DNA of 64,000 nucleotides from Enhygromyxa salina (lineage in GTDB: Bacteria; Myxococcota_A; Polyangia; Nannocystales; Nannocystaceae): contig NZ_PVNL01000049.1 in the NCBI RefSeq assembly GCF_002994635.1, forward strand, positions 1 through 64,000. The letters run 5' to 3'. The translations under genes and the position numbers were made by a program. A model generated the notes under the pieces. That model saw nothing but the letters and a program-made list of their open reading frames with translations, made no database searches and had not been told where the DNA came from. Below are positions 17,876-27,862 of this stretch, one piece after another (the first letter of the stretch is position 1; every line of letters begins with the position of its first letter).

Positions 17876-18550
17876 TCAATCAGGATCCTCGCCGGGCGTT
17901 TCGCCGTCTGAGTCGCCCGCAGGCGGCTCGCCCCCTGCGTGGATCGAGCGCGCCCACGCCTCGAGGTCCTCGATCGTGCTCCTGTATTCCTCAGGAGTGA
18001 GCGCGAGGGCCTTCATCTTCTTCTCGAGCAGCAGCTTACCCTTGCGGATCCGACTGCGGACGGTGTTCTCCCGCAACCCGATGATCTTCGCGATCGCCGA
18101 CCCAGACAGCTCCTCCCAGTAATAGAGCTCGAGCACGACTTGGTAGTCGAGCGGGATCTGCCGGAGTGACTCGAGCAGCAGCTGCTGCTCGCGTCGGGCG
18201 CGAACCATCGTACTGGGCCCGGGCGCGAGGTCTTCGGCGCTGATCTCCGTGAACTCGAGACGCGACGACTCGCGCCTGCGCGCGCGATAGTGCGCCCGCA
18301 GTACGTTGTGGGCGATCGCAAACAGGTAGGTCCGAAAGCTCGCCTCACCGCGAAACCGCTCGTGGACCTCCACGCAGGCCGTGAGGGTCTTCTGGACCAA
18401 GTCTTCCGAGCCCTGGACGACCTTGTTGCGGAAAAACCGGTCGATGGCTTCGTAGTGGCGCTCGAACAGCTCGTCCGCGGCTCGCCGATCTCCGACCATC
18501 CAGGCGTCGAACAGCTCGAGGTCGGTCATCCGCGGGTAATCCGATGCCAC
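17876..18550 (-). CDS. ECF sigma factor, kinase-linked type
   Basis: The 224-residue product starts at GTG (18548-18550), with an ATG at codon 8. Region 2 is clear in SEDLVQKTLTACVEVHERFRG, followed by SFRTYLFAIAHNVLRAHYRARR. Region 4 runs from LRQIPLDYQVVLELYYWEEL through the helix-turn-helix ENTVRSRIRKGK. A C-terminal acidic extension of about 50 residues follows. No anti-sigma gene is adjacent; the neighbour is a convergent kinase/small-protein pair whose last stop is 2 bp away. In some bacteria ECF factors with no anti-sigma are activated by phosphorylation (for example EcfP by PknT in Vibrio parahaemolyticus); that is a possible model here. It closely resembles the ECF factor at 57808-58437. 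Confidence 0.87.
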   Translation of the reverse strand: MASDYPRMTDLELFDAWMVGDRRAADELFERHYEAIDRFFRNKVVQGSEDLVQKTLTACVEVHERFRGEASFRTYLFAIAHNVLRAHYRARRRESSRLEFTEISAEDLAPGPSTMVRARREQQLLLESLRQIPLDYQVVLELYYWEELSGSAIAKIIGLRENTVRSRIRKGKLLLEKKMKALALTPEEYRSTIEDLEAWARSIHAGGEPPAGDSDGETPGEDPD

Positions 18551-18735
18551 AACGCGAAGCTAGCACGCAGTGTGCGGATCAGGCGGCGACCAAATTTGGC
18601 ATCCGGTGACGCGTTTGCTGCGCAGTCCGGGCATCCCCGTCTGGAGGGCGCCAGGGTCGCGCGTTTTCGCGCTCGACCGTCGCGCGAAACTTGCGGGCCC
18701 GACCGCGCGGATCTGGTGGGCGCGATCCGTGACGG

Positions 18736-20643
18736 TCAGTCAGCCGCGTCGACGGCGGCCCCGTCTGACAACCCGAGCTCGCCGACGAGGTGGACCAGGT
18801 CACGCGGCGCCCACGGCTTTTGCAGGATCGCGTCGATGCCGAGCGCGCTGAGCTGCCGGGACCCCTCATCCTGCGCATAGCCGCTGGAGATGATCACGGG
18901 GATGTCGGGTCGCCGCTCGCGAATCTTGGCGAGCAGCTCGAGGCCGTCGAGGCCCGGCATGGTTCGGTCGAGGACCACGACGTCGATGGTGTCGACGTGG
19001 GCGTTGAACAGGCGGAGGCCGTCGTCGCCGTCGTGGCCAAGCAGGACAGAGTGGCCAGCACCTTCGAGCACCTCGCCAGCGAGCTCCCGGATCATCTGCT
19101 CATCGTCGACGACCAGCACACAGGTCGGTCCCTCGGCCCGCGGGCGCGCGAGCCGGCGGCGGGGGGGTCCCACCATCTGCGAGAGATCCGTCGCGGTCGG
19201 CAGCCGGATCCGGGGCCGCGGCGCGTCTTCATGTTCGGCGGCGGCCAGGGTCTTGGGGTCGGGGCAGCGCAGCATGACGCGAAACCGCGTGCCCTCGCCG
19301 ACGACGCTGTCGACCTCGATGTCGCCGCCGTGGCTGCGCACGATCCCGAGCACGGCCGCGAGCCCGAGCCCGTGACCGGTGGGCTTGGTCGTGAAGAAGG
19401 GATCGAAGATGCGCTCGAGCTTCTGAGCTGGGATCCCGCAGCCTTCGTCACGAACCTCGAGCATCACAAAGTCGCTCGGGGTCGCGGGCCGGGTGATCTC
19501 GGCTCCGGACGCGTCGACGGCCCGCGTTTGGATCCACACCCGTCCCCGTCGGCCCTCGAGCGCCTCGGAGGCGTTGGTCACCAGGTTCATGGCGATCTGC
19601 TGGATCTGCACGGGATCGCCCGTGACACGGGGCGCGGGCCGGTCGAGATCCAGGATCAGCTCGGTCTGCTTGTCGAGCCCAGGCGTGACCAGCCCCACGA
19701 CCTCCCGCACCAGCTTCGGCAGATCGATGGCGCCCGTGCTGGTCCGCGAGCGACCGGCGTAAGCCAGCATCTGCTCGACGAGGATCGCCGCGCGCCGCGA
19801 GCTATGGGCGATCGCCTCGATGCGTCGCGTCGCGCTGGCGCGGGTCAGCGCCGATGGATCATTGGACTCGGCGGCGAGCATGCTCGCTTGGCCCAGGATC
19901 CCCGAGAGGATGTTGTTGAAGTCATGGGCGATGCCGCCAGCGAGCATGCCCACGGTCTCGAGCTTTTGACTGCGACGGATCCGGGTCTCGAAGTCGTCGC
20001 GCTCGGCCTGCAGGCGGGCCGCCGCGTGCTCCCAGAACAGGCTGAGCATGCTGATGATAGCGAGCGCCGAGATCAGGTTGAGCGCGACCAGAGCGGGCCC
20101 CTCTTCAGCCCGGAGGCTCGGGTCGTAGCTCAGCCACGGCACCACGTCGATCGCCCAGAACCCCGCGATGCACACCGTCGAGATCAACGAGAACGCGATC
20201 GTCCAGCGGGCGCCCAGGAACAGCCCGGCGCTGGCTGGCACCGCCAAGAACCACACGATGATGACCGACTGCAGGCCCTGCTGCTTGTAGACCACGCACA
20301 CGGTCGCGAGCACGGCGGCGAGCAGGATCCACGCGCCCGCGAGGTTGGGTGACCCGGTCCAGCGCAGCACGAACGGGGTCAGCGCGAACATCAGGCAGAT
20401 CGGCAGCGCGATCGCGAGCGTGAGCGGCGTCGGGTTACCGTCGAGCGGCAGCGCGAGCGCGGGGATGAGCGTTGCGATGATCGCGACCGGGCTGACGAGC
20501 ACCAACGCGATCGCGCGCATGGTGGCGGTGGTCCCCAGCGCCCGAATTTCATCGGTCACGAACGCGCTGGTCCACCCGCTCGTCGTCTCGAAGACCCGCG
20601 CGAGCCAGGGTCGTTCGTCCTCGACTGGCGTGTCGGAACCCAC
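18736..20643 (-). CDS. Hybrid sensor histidine kinase with C-terminal receiver
   Basis: The 635-residue product has a GTG start. Six hydrophobic helices (about residues 43-205) form a membrane sensor without a recognisable periplasmic domain. A HisKA dimerisation domain follows, with the phospho-accepting H240 in GGIAHDFNNIL. The HATPase_c domain shows N, G1, F and G2 boxes (NLVTNASEAL, DEGCGIP, IFDPFFTTK, GHGLGL). A C-terminal receiver has the acidic DD pair in VLVVDDEQ, phospho-acceptor D559 in VVVLDRTMPG and K609. The histidine box type resembles NtrB-like kinases. No separate response regulator or DNA-binding output is adjacent, so the target is unknown. Confidence 0.93.
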   Translation of the reverse strand: MGSDTPVEDERPWLARVFETTSGWTSAFVTDEIRALGTTATMRAIALVLVSPVAIIATLIPALALPLDGNPTPLTLAIALPICLMFALTPFVLRWTGSPNLAGAWILLAAVLATVCVVYKQQGLQSVIIVWFLAVPASAGLFLGARWTIAFSLISTVCIAGFWAIDVVPWLSYDPSLRAEEGPALVALNLISALAIISMLSLFWEHAAARLQAERDDFETRIRRSQKLETVGMLAGGIAHDFNNILSGILGQASMLAAESNDPSALTRASATRRIEAIAHSSRRAAILVEQMLAYAGRSRTSTGAIDLPKLVREVVGLVTPGLDKQTELILDLDRPAPRVTGDPVQIQQIAMNLVTNASEALEGRRGRVWIQTRAVDASGAEITRPATPSDFVMLEVRDEGCGIPAQKLERIFDPFFTTKPTGHGLGLAAVLGIVRSHGGDIEVDSVVGEGTRFRVMLRCPDPKTLAAAEHEDAPRPRIRLPTATDLSQMVGPPRRRLARPRAEGPTCVLVVDDEQMIRELAGEVLEGAGHSVLLGHDGDDGLRLFNAHVDTIDVVVLDRTMPGLDGLELLAKIRERRPDIPVIISSGYAQDEGSRQLSALGIDAILQKPWAPRDLVHLVGELGLSDGAAVDAAD

Positions 20644-20710
20644 CGGATTTCATATGGCCATGACGGGCACTCGGACGCAACCCGGGAACTCCACGGTCCT
20701 CAGTCGAAGC

Positions 20711-20939
20711 TCAGTCGGGGCTGGTGGATCCGCCCGAGGTCTGGACTGAGCCGCCTGCGGGCGCGACCGACCGCTCAGTCGGACCCTCCACCTCAATTGG
20801 CTTGGCCAGCACGGGCGGCGAAGGGTCCGGAAACCGGGCCGGGGGCGCCTTGTCGGCGCACCCGAGCACCGGACCCATCGAGATCGCGCAGCTGATGAGG
20901 ACGGACCGGAGCCGACCACCCCAGCTCGAGCCAGCGCAT
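20711..20939 (-). pseudogene. Possible small lipoprotein gene, frame-broken
   Basis: Six bases after the stop of rpoZ there is an ATG (20937-20939), but its frame gives no sensible product. The neighbouring frame reads a convincing lipoprotein: basic RLRS, a hydrophobic stretch, lipobox VLGC, then a Pro/Ser-rich tail ending GGSTSPD at 20711. That frame has no ATG, GTG or TTG between rpoZ and the hydrophobic segment except one just before the lipobox. From the ATG to the stop is 229 bases, not a multiple of three. A one-base indel or an unusual start would reconcile this. It may equally be a sequencing error, so the call is tentative. Confidence 0.35.
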
Positions 20940-20945
20940 GCGCGC

Positions 20946-21503
20946 TCAGTCGTCGTCGGACTTGTCGTCGTCGTCGTCGTCGTCATCATCGTCGTCATCG
21001 TCGAGCTCGTCGATGACGGCGGGCACGGCGTCGTCGTCGGCGAGATCGTCGCTGTCGCCGTCTTCGATGTCGGCGTCGTCTTCGTCTTCGGCCACGGGCG
21101 TCTCTGGGTCGCCGTCTTCGTCGTCGTCGTCGTCGTCGTCGGCCTCGAGCTTGTCGGGGTCGCCGACCAGCTCCTTGACGTCGTCGTCGTCGTCGTCCTC
21201 ATCGTCCTCATCGTTGCCGAAGGTGGCGGCGTCGATGAAGGTCGCGTCGGTGTTGGAGCCGGCCATGAGCTGGGCGCGCTGCTCCTCGATGAAGTCCCGG
21301 ATCGTCTGCTCGACGTCTTCGTCGTAGCGGACCGACGACTTGGCGATCTCGCGCAGGGCCACGACGCCGACCTTGTTGTTGCTCTTGACGAGGGCGGTGC
21401 CCTTGCCCTCGCTCAGCGCTCGCGCGCGACGGGACGCCAGCACGGTGAGTGCAAAGCGATTTGGAACCTGTTCGAGGCAATCTTCGACGGTGACGCGTGC
21501 CAT
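20946..21503 (-). CDS. rpoZ: RNA polymerase omega subunit with long acidic tail
   Basis: The product from the ATG at 21501-21503 is 185 residues. The first about 60 residues are omega: MARVTVEDCLEQVPNRFAL, the ASRRAR segment, and NKVGVVALREIA. Omega helps assemble beta-prime into RNA polymerase and is normally 70-110 residues. Here residues 98-185 are almost pure acid: about 58 of 88 are Asp or Glu, with a run of 13 Asp. The DNA of this part is a GAC/GAA (GTC/TTC on the plus strand) near-triplet repeat, so its length may vary by slippage. The frame is open upstream to 21776, but homology starts at the chosen ATG. Confidence 0.88.
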   Translation of the reverse strand: MARVTVEDCLEQVPNRFALTVLASRRARALSEGKGTALVKSNNKVGVVALREIAKSSVRYDEDVEQTIRDFIEEQRAQLMAGSNTDATFIDAATFGNDEDDEDDDDDDVKELVGDPDKLEADDDDDDDEDGDPETPVAEDEDDADIEDGDSDDLADDDAVPAVIDELDDDDDDDDDDDDDKSDDD

Positions 21504-21797
21504 GAGGAGCGCGGAGTATGGGGGGGGCTTTTCAAAATGTCCACTGGCCGCGCCAATCATTGGCGGGCTGTGCGCTTGGCCGTGGGTGACCCAAAACGGG
21601 CATCTGCGGGGCAGTCGGACGGGGGCGATCCGCTCGCTCCGGGGCCGCCTGTCGAGGGGGCGCTGTCCGCACTGACCGGGCCGGGTCGAGATTCGCTCAC
21701 GCGGGCGCGCGCTCGTGTCGTCGTCGCACACTTCCCCGCCGAGCAGAGCGCGACGCCGGCTGGACCACGGCGTCACTCGGGCGTGACTCGCGTCCGG

Positions 21798-21961
21798 CTA
21801 GCCCTCGGTGTCATCGCCGGTTCGGGAGATCAATTTGGAGAACCGACTGTTGGGCTCGTCTCGATACGAGAACGCGAGCTGGCTGTCCCGTTGACGTGCG
21901 CGGGGTGGCCCCCGCGATGCTCGACCCACTGCTTGATCGTCTCGTGATTGGTGGTGGACAT
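21798..21961 (-). pseudogene. Remnant of a small-protein gene, frameshifted and internally deleted
   Basis: From the ATG at 21959-21961 the minus strand reads MSTTNHETIKQWVEHRGGHP, resembling the start of a small family of about 90 residues (the kind with TIKKWVEARGG near the N-terminus and a SRFNKLVSR end). After HVNGT the frame runs into a stop at 21830. A neighbouring frame instead continues QLAFSYRDEPNSRFSKLISR to a stop at 21798, resembling the C-terminus of that family. About 35 central residues appear to be missing and the two halves are in different frames, so the gene looks decayed. The resemblance is from memory. The remaining 295 bp up to rpoZ (21504-21797) holds no gene I can see; it should contain the rpoZ promoter. 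Confidence 0.4.
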
Positions 21962-22047
21962 GGCGCGATCCAAATTCGCAAGATCCCGGCCGCGCGCTGG
22001 CGAGCCGCTCGCATCGGGCGCCCGGTTCACGCTATCCTGCGCGCCGC

Positions 22048-23051
<1,004 letters not shown>

Positions 23052-23052
<1 letters not shown>

Positions 23053-23885
23053 TGGGCACGTCCAGCAACGGCCAGCGCGGCTTGTTCGCCAGCTTCGGGC
23101 GGATGTGGGCGATCGCGCTCAACACCTTTCGGGAGGCGGTCCGCAACAAGGTGCTGGCGATCCTGGTGATGTTCGCCGTCGCGCTGATGGCGTTCTCGCT
23201 GGTGCTCGGGCAGCTGTCGCTGCACGAAGAGGTCCGCATCATCAAAGATCTGGGGCTCGCGGGGATCAGCATCTTTGGCGTGGTCATCGCGCTGTTCCTG
23301 GGCGTGAACCTGCTGAGCAAGGAGCTCGATCGCAAGACCGTCTACGCGATCATCCCCAAGCCGCTGCATCGTCACGAGTTCCTGCTGGGCAAGTACCTGG
23401 GGCTCTTGGTGACCATGGTCGCGCTCGTCGCGTTGATGAGCGTCGTGCTCGCCGGGTTCTTGCTGATGCAGGGCGGGCGCCACGGCGTGCTCATGGTCCG
23501 CGCCGAGATCTTGATCCTGCTCGAGCTGCTGCTGTTGATGGCCGTCGCCATGTTGTTCTCGAGCTTCAGCTCACCGTGGCTGTCGGCGATGTTTGCCGGC
23601 TCGCTGTGGGTGATCGGGCGCAACACCGCCGAGCTCGAGGCGTTCGCCACCGGCAAGCTCGAAGGCAGCGCGGGCGGCACGGTGCTCGAGTTCGTGCTCG
23701 ATCTGCTCCCGGATTTTCGGATGTTCTTCGTGTCCGGCGCCAACTTTGATGAGACGGTGGTCAGCGTGCACGGGAGCTTCGTCAGCTGGGCGTATGTAGG
23801 CAGCGCGGCCGCCTACGCGGCGGCCTATGGCGGGATGTGCCTGCTGATCGCGGTGCTGTTGTTCCAGCGCCGCGACTTCACCTGA
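23052..23885 (+). CDS. ABC-2 type exporter, permease subunit
   Basis: The 277-residue membrane protein has about six transmembrane helices. It opens with the MWAIALNTFREAVRNKVLAIL segment that is characteristic of ABC-2 permeases in this family, and has the ELDRKTVYAIIPKPLHRHEFLLGKYLG loop. It overlaps the ATPase gene by one base and is followed 14 bp later by a third membrane protein gene, so the three form an operon. The substrate is unknown. Related systems act in drug, polysaccharide or gliding-related export. Confidence 0.88.
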
Positions 23886-23899
23886 ACGAACGGCAACGC

Positions 23900-24580
23900 A
23901 TGCGCACAGGCAGTCAGCCCCAGGCCCGCGGGCGGGTGATCGCGCGGCGCGTGGGGCTGATCGCGGTGGCCGTCGCGCTGCTGCTCGGTCCGCTGAGCGT
24001 TCGCGTGTGGGTCGACGGTCGCGCGCAGCTGCAGCTGGCGGCCGACGCCGCGGCGGCAGGCGATGTCGACGCGCAGATCCTCCATCTCGGTCGCGCCGCG
24101 CGCTGGCGACTCCCGCTGGCCACGCACGACGATCACGCTCGCGCCGAGCTGCGCGAGCTGGCGGTCACTGCGACCGATGCCCGGGATCACGACCGCGCGC
24201 TCGCGGCGTGGCGGGAGCTTCGCGGCGCGCTGCTGGGCACGCGCGCGCTCGGTGTCGTCGACGCCGAGCAACTCGCGGCGGCCAACGCTGCGATCGTACG
24301 GGAGATGGTTCGTCAGGCTGAGGCTGCGGTCGACCCAGCTGACTCAGCTGATCCAGCTGATCCAGCTGATCAGGCCCGCTGGGTCGCCGAGCTCGACGAG
24401 GACCTCGCGCCCCGCTGGCGCACGCTGCTCGCGTCGGCCTGTTTCACCGCGTGGTTGATTGCGTGCGTCGGCTTGTTCGTGCTCGGCATCGACCCCAAGG
24501 GCCGACTCGACCCGCGGCCCGCGACCCGCTGGGGCGCCGCCGTCCTGGGTCTCCTGATCGCGTGGATCCTGCTCATGTAG
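23900..24580 (+). CDS. Membrane protein of the ABC exporter operon
   Basis: Translation probably starts at the ATG at 23900, 14 bp after the permease stop, giving 226 residues. There is an N-terminal transmembrane helix (about residues 17-35), a helical Ala/Arg/Asp-rich extracytoplasmic domain of about 120 residues, and two C-terminal helices (about 175-195 and 207-226). A short PADSADPADPADQ repeat is encoded by tandem 9-bp units at about 24338-24373. The topology suggests a periplasmic accessory of the exporter. No family is recognised. The 164 bp after it (24581-24744) contain only the protease promoter region. Confidence 0.7.
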   Translation: MRTGSQPQARGRVIARRVGLIAVAVALLLGPLSVRVWVDGRAQLQLAADAAAAGDVDAQILHLGRAARWRLPLATHDDHARAELRELAVTATDARDHDRALAAWRELRGALLGTRALGVVDAEQLAAANAAIVREMVRQAEAAVDPADSADPADPADQARWVAELDEDLAPRWRTLLASACFTAWLIACVGLFVLGIDPKGRLDPRPATRWGAAVLGLLIAWILLM

Positions 24581-24744
24581 ATCGCCACTGTTTTCGGTAT
24601 TGGCCCACGCCCAATTTTCTAGATGTAACCGCTGGCTCAGGCGCCCGTGCGGTTTTGACCGAGGCGCCAACATGCCCATGGGCGCCCGCAGAAACCCGGT
24701 TTGGGCCTATGGAAGTCTCTTGGGGTTCGTGCGAGGTTTTCGGA

Positions 24745-26241
24745 ATGCAAGTCTTGCCCGTGCGTCGGCTGCCCGTGTTTGCATTGCCATGCCTGGGACT
24801 CGCGCTGTTGCTCCCCGGGTCGAGCTTCGCCGCGGAGCCGCCCGGCCAAGTCGAGCCCGGCGTCGAGCAAGAGCCCGCGGTCTACGGCGGCGCCGCAGCA
24901 AAGCCGTGCGGCTGGCCAACGGCGGTGTACGTGTCGTTCGGCAGCTGGGTCTGCTCGGGCACGCTCGTCCACCCGGACGTCGTCATCACGGCCGCGCACT
25001 GCCCCGACAGCACCTCGGGCCGGAACGCGACGATCAGCTTTGGCGAGGGTCAAGGCGGCGGCGCCCGCAACGTGACCGGCACCTGCTACTCGAACCCCAG
25101 CTACAACGGCAACGTCGGACCCACCGACTACGCATACTGCAAGCTCAACCAGCCCGTCACCGACGTGCCGATCATCCCGCCCGCGTGGGGCTGTGACGTC
25201 TCGGCGCTCGCGCCCGGGCGCGAGGTCGTGATCGTGGGATTCGGCAATTCCGACAACGGCGGCAGCGGCAGCAAGCGCGAGGTCACCACCACGATCAACG
25301 GCATCAACACCGAGGCGTGGATCGGCGGCGACGGCAAGGACGCCTGTCAGGGCGACTCGGGCGGCCCGGTGTACATCAAGCTCAAGAGCGAGTTCGGGGG
25401 CGACGACAGCTGGCGCGCGTTCGGCATCACCTCGGGCGGCGGCACCTGCGGTCAGGGTGGCACGTTCGCGCTGATGCACGTGGCGATCCCGTGGATCGAG
25501 GAGCACTCGGGCATCGACATCACGCCCTGTCACGACAGCGAGGGCGAGTGGGCGCCCACGCCCGAGTGCGGCGCGATCCCCCTCGATCCAGCCAACGGCA
25601 TGGGCGGCTGGGCCAGCGGCTGCTCCGACGGTCCGATCAGCGGGTTTTCGTCGCTGTGCGGCGACGCGTTTGGATCGGGCGAGGACCCAGATCCGCCGAC
25701 CGTCAGCATTGCGTCGCCCGCGACCGGCACCGTGTTCATGGTTGGCGCCGGGGAGACCCAAGCCGAGGTGGCGATCTCGGTCAACGCCGACGACGGCGCG
25801 GGGTTTGGGGTCGCTGACGTACGCCTGAAGATCAACGGTCAGGAGTTCCCCGGCAACAAAGACTCGAGCGCGCCCTACGACTGGAACCTGGTGTTTGGGC
25901 CGGGCGGGTACATCATCGAAGCCGTCGCCACTGACTTTGTCGGCAACGAGTCGAGCCCGGACCTGGTCGCGGTCGGTGTCGATCAAGAGGCGCCGCCGCT
26001 GCCCACCGACGACGGCGGCGGCGACGACGGCAACGGGGAGGGGGACAGCGGCGACGATGATGGCGGGGCCGATGCGGGAATCGACACCGGGCTCGGCGAC
26101 TCGGGCTTCGGGACAACCTACGAGGGCACGGTCGGGTGCAGCTGCTCGAGCCAATCGAATGACGCGGGCGGCGAGCAGGGGCGTGCGCTCGGGGCTCTGG
26201 CGCTGCTGGGTCTGCTCGGGCTCCGCCGCCGCCGCCGCTAG
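24745..26241 (+). CDS. Trypsin-like serine protease with MYXO-CTERM tail
   Basis: The start at 24745 is supported by GAGG eight bases upstream and a following signal peptide; the frame is open further upstream. The 498-residue product has an S1 domain (about residues 47-245) with catalytic H85 in ITAAHC, D128 in PTDYAYCKL and S205 in GDSGGP, plus paired cysteines. A region near 300-390 resembles a cadherin/Ig-like fold (PPTVSIASPATGTVFMVG). The tail has an Asp/Gly-rich stretch, CSCSSQ, a hydrophobic helix and RRRRR, i.e. a MYXO-CTERM signal. It is therefore secreted, probably displayed at the surface and likely used in predation or protein processing. Confidence 0.88.
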   Translation: MQVLPVRRLPVFALPCLGLALLLPGSSFAAEPPGQVEPGVEQEPAVYGGAAAKPCGWPTAVYVSFGSWVCSGTLVHPDVVITAAHCPDSTSGRNATISFGEGQGGGARNVTGTCYSNPSYNGNVGPTDYAYCKLNQPVTDVPIIPPAWGCDVSALAPGREVVIVGFGNSDNGGSGSKREVTTTINGINTEAWIGGDGKDACQGDSGGPVYIKLKSEFGGDDSWRAFGITSGGGTCGQGGTFALMHVAIPWIEEHSGIDITPCHDSEGEWAPTPECGAIPLDPANGMGGWASGCSDGPISGFSSLCGDAFGSGEDPDPPTVSIASPATGTVFMVGAGETQAEVAISVNADDGAGFGVADVRLKINGQEFPGNKDSSAPYDWNLVFGPGGYIIEAVATDFVGNESSPDLVAVGVDQEAPPLPTDDGGGDDGNGEGDSGDDDGGADAGIDTGLGDSGFGTTYEGTVGCSCSSQSNDAGGEQGRALGALALLGLLGLRRRRR

Positions 26242-26250
26242 CTCATTGGC

Positions 26251-26697
26251 CTAAGAGCCCACGCGCGAGCCGTGGCGATCGTGGGGGTCCTCGACGGTGG
26301 CCGCGGTGGAGGTCACCTCGATCTCGCCCGGCCCCTTGGTCGACCAGTACAGTCCGCGACCCCACGCCACGAACAGGAGCAGCACGAGCACGGCGACCGG
26401 CGCGATCAGCAGCATGTACTGGTCACGAATGGCGAGGGTCCAGATCAGGCCCGCCACGATCACCGAGAGCCCCACGGCCGTCCAGCCAGCCGTTCGCTTG
26501 AACAGCAGGCCGACGGCGCCCGCGAGCTCGAGGATCCCGATGATCGCCGTGACATCGCGTGTGTAGCCCCATTCGCGGAACTGGTCATCCAACATGCCTG
26601 CGAGCTTGAACCCACCCGACAGCACAAATAGCGCCGCGAGTAGACCAGCTGTCACCCATAACGTCACATTGAGGGCACCCTTTGTTTGGTTTGGCAT
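26251..26697 (-). CDS. DoxX-like membrane protein
   Basis: From the ATG at 26695-26697 this is a 148-residue protein with four transmembrane helices. The pattern LLAALFVLSGGFKLAG in the first helix and IGILELAGAVGLLFKRTAGW across the second and third match the DoxX/DoxD-like family, whose members are linked to thiol or quinone redox in membranes. The C-terminus is a short polar tail. It starts 16 bp after the stop of the lipoprotein gene at 26714-27157 and is probably co-transcribed with it. Confidence 0.8.
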   Translation of the reverse strand: MPNQTKGALNVTLWVTAGLLAALFVLSGGFKLAGMLDDQFREWGYTRDVTAIIGILELAGAVGLLFKRTAGWTAVGLSVIVAGLIWTLAIRDQYMLLIAPVAVLVLLLFVAWGRGLYWSTKGPGEIEVTSTAATVEDPHDRHGSRVGS

Positions 26698-26713
26698 TGC
26701 GGCTCCATGCGCG

Positions 26714-27157
26714 TCACAGCGCGTCGTCGTATTCGTCGAGCTTCTCGTCGAACGCATCCATGGCTTGGTCGAGCCCCTCGAGGGTGCTCTCGATGTTGGT
26801 GGGTGTCGCGTTGCGGAGCTGGTCGATCTGAGCCTTGGCACGCGACTTGGCCTGCTCGATCTCGGTGGCGGCGGCGGTGTTGGTGGCGGCGGCGGTGATC
26901 TTGGCCGCGCGGAGCTCGAGCTCGGCGAACCGCTGTTCGGCCGTGGAGACCCGCTGGGCCAGCTGAACCGCGAACTCGTTCTTCTCCTCGGCGAGCTCGG
27001 CCTGCTCTTCTTGGACCTCCTGGCGCTCTTCCTGAACGTCCTCCCGCTCGTCCCTGACGTCCTTGGCGTCCTGCTTGACCTTGGTGTCGGCGCAAGCCGC
27101 GGCGAAGCTTGCGAGAGTGACGGCGGCGATTGCGATTACGATTGACGTTTTCGGCAT
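26714..27157 (-). CDS. Coiled-coil lipoprotein
   Basis: The 147-residue product has a signal peptide with lipobox AAAC and a mature part that is almost entirely helical, rich in Glu, Ala, Gln and Asp. The segment around residues 30-60 (DVRDEREDVQEERQEVQEEQ) has heptad spacing expected of a coiled coil, like Lpp or OmpA-associated spacer lipoproteins. It may span or organise the periplasm. It probably forms an operon with the DoxX-like gene downstream. The exact family is not recognised. Confidence 0.75.
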   Translation of the reverse strand: MPKTSIVIAIAAVTLASFAAACADTKVKQDAKDVRDEREDVQEERQEVQEEQAELAEEKNEFAVQLAQRVSTAEQRFAELELRAAKITAAATNTAAATEIEQAKSRAKAQIDQLRNATPTNIESTLEGLDQAMDAFDEKLDEYDDAL

Positions 27158-27245
27158 GAAACCACCCTGGACAAAAACTCCGCTCTGTCAATCCGGGCTT
27201 CAGTGCCATTGATAGATAGAGCCCGCCGCAATGATAATTGCGCGA

Positions 27246-27737
27246 TCATGTCGGGGTCGGCATGTCCTGATCGAGCTCGCGGACCGCGGCGGCGAGCTGC
27301 CGTTGACGGTTGACGACGAGGGTCTCGAACGCCGCGAGCGCCTGGAACAATCCGCCCGAGAGGGTATAGATCTTGATGCGCTCGCTGAGCAGGGCGAGCC
27401 GCTCGTCGGTGCGCTCGGCGATCTGGACCAGGTCGTCGATCGAGGGTTTGGCTGGCAGCCGCAGGTCGTCGGCGGTCTGCGGAAATTCGCCGCCCAGCCG
27501 CACGTGGACATCGAGCTCGGCGTGGGGCTCGTCGGCGTCGAGGTAGCCGCGCAGCGCCGCGATCGTCTGATCCTCGCGGCTGACGAGCAGCTCCACGAAT
27601 TGCGCCTTGGCTCGGGCATGGAGCTCACTGATATTTTTGCGTTCGAGCTCGCGCGCGAGACCGGCATACTGATCCCGTAGCTGCTCGAGGTCAGTCGCGG
27701 TTTGATTGAGTAGATCCTCTACGCTGGTTGCTGGCAT
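27246..27737 (-). CDS. Helical cytoplasmic protein, unknown function
   Basis: This 163-residue protein has no signal peptide or membrane segment. It looks like a four-helix bundle: an N-terminal helix pair (VEDLLNQTATDLEQLRDQYAGLARELERK), a linker with LRLPAKPSIDDL, and two C-terminal helices. No metal-ligand set is evident. It lies 88 bp upstream of the lipoprotein/DoxX pair in the same direction and 125 bp from the divergent stress-protein gene. I do not recognise the family. Confidence 0.6.
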   Translation of the reverse strand: MPATSVEDLLNQTATDLEQLRDQYAGLARELERKNISELHARAKAQFVELLVSREDQTIAALRGYLDADEPHAELDVHVRLGGEFPQTADDLRLPAKPSIDDLVQIAERTDERLALLSERIKIYTLSGGLFQALAAFETLVVNRQRQLAAAVRELDQDMPTPT

Positions 27738-27862
27738 GAGTTGGGTTCATGCAAGGGGCGTGACTAGTTCGAATGCCTGGCGCCAATTCGGCGACGGCCT
27801 GACGTGTCACGTGCAATTGCTGCGCTCGCACGCGCTCGCACACTCACGAGACAATCTCGAGC

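Noticed and set aside
20946..21250. GTC/GTCG repeats considered as a CRISPR or minisatellite
   Set aside because: There are no spacers; the repeat is the coding sequence of the acidic omega tail.
24346..24375. Tandem 9-bp repeat considered as regulatory
   Set aside because: It lies inside a coding frame and encodes a PAD repeat linker.
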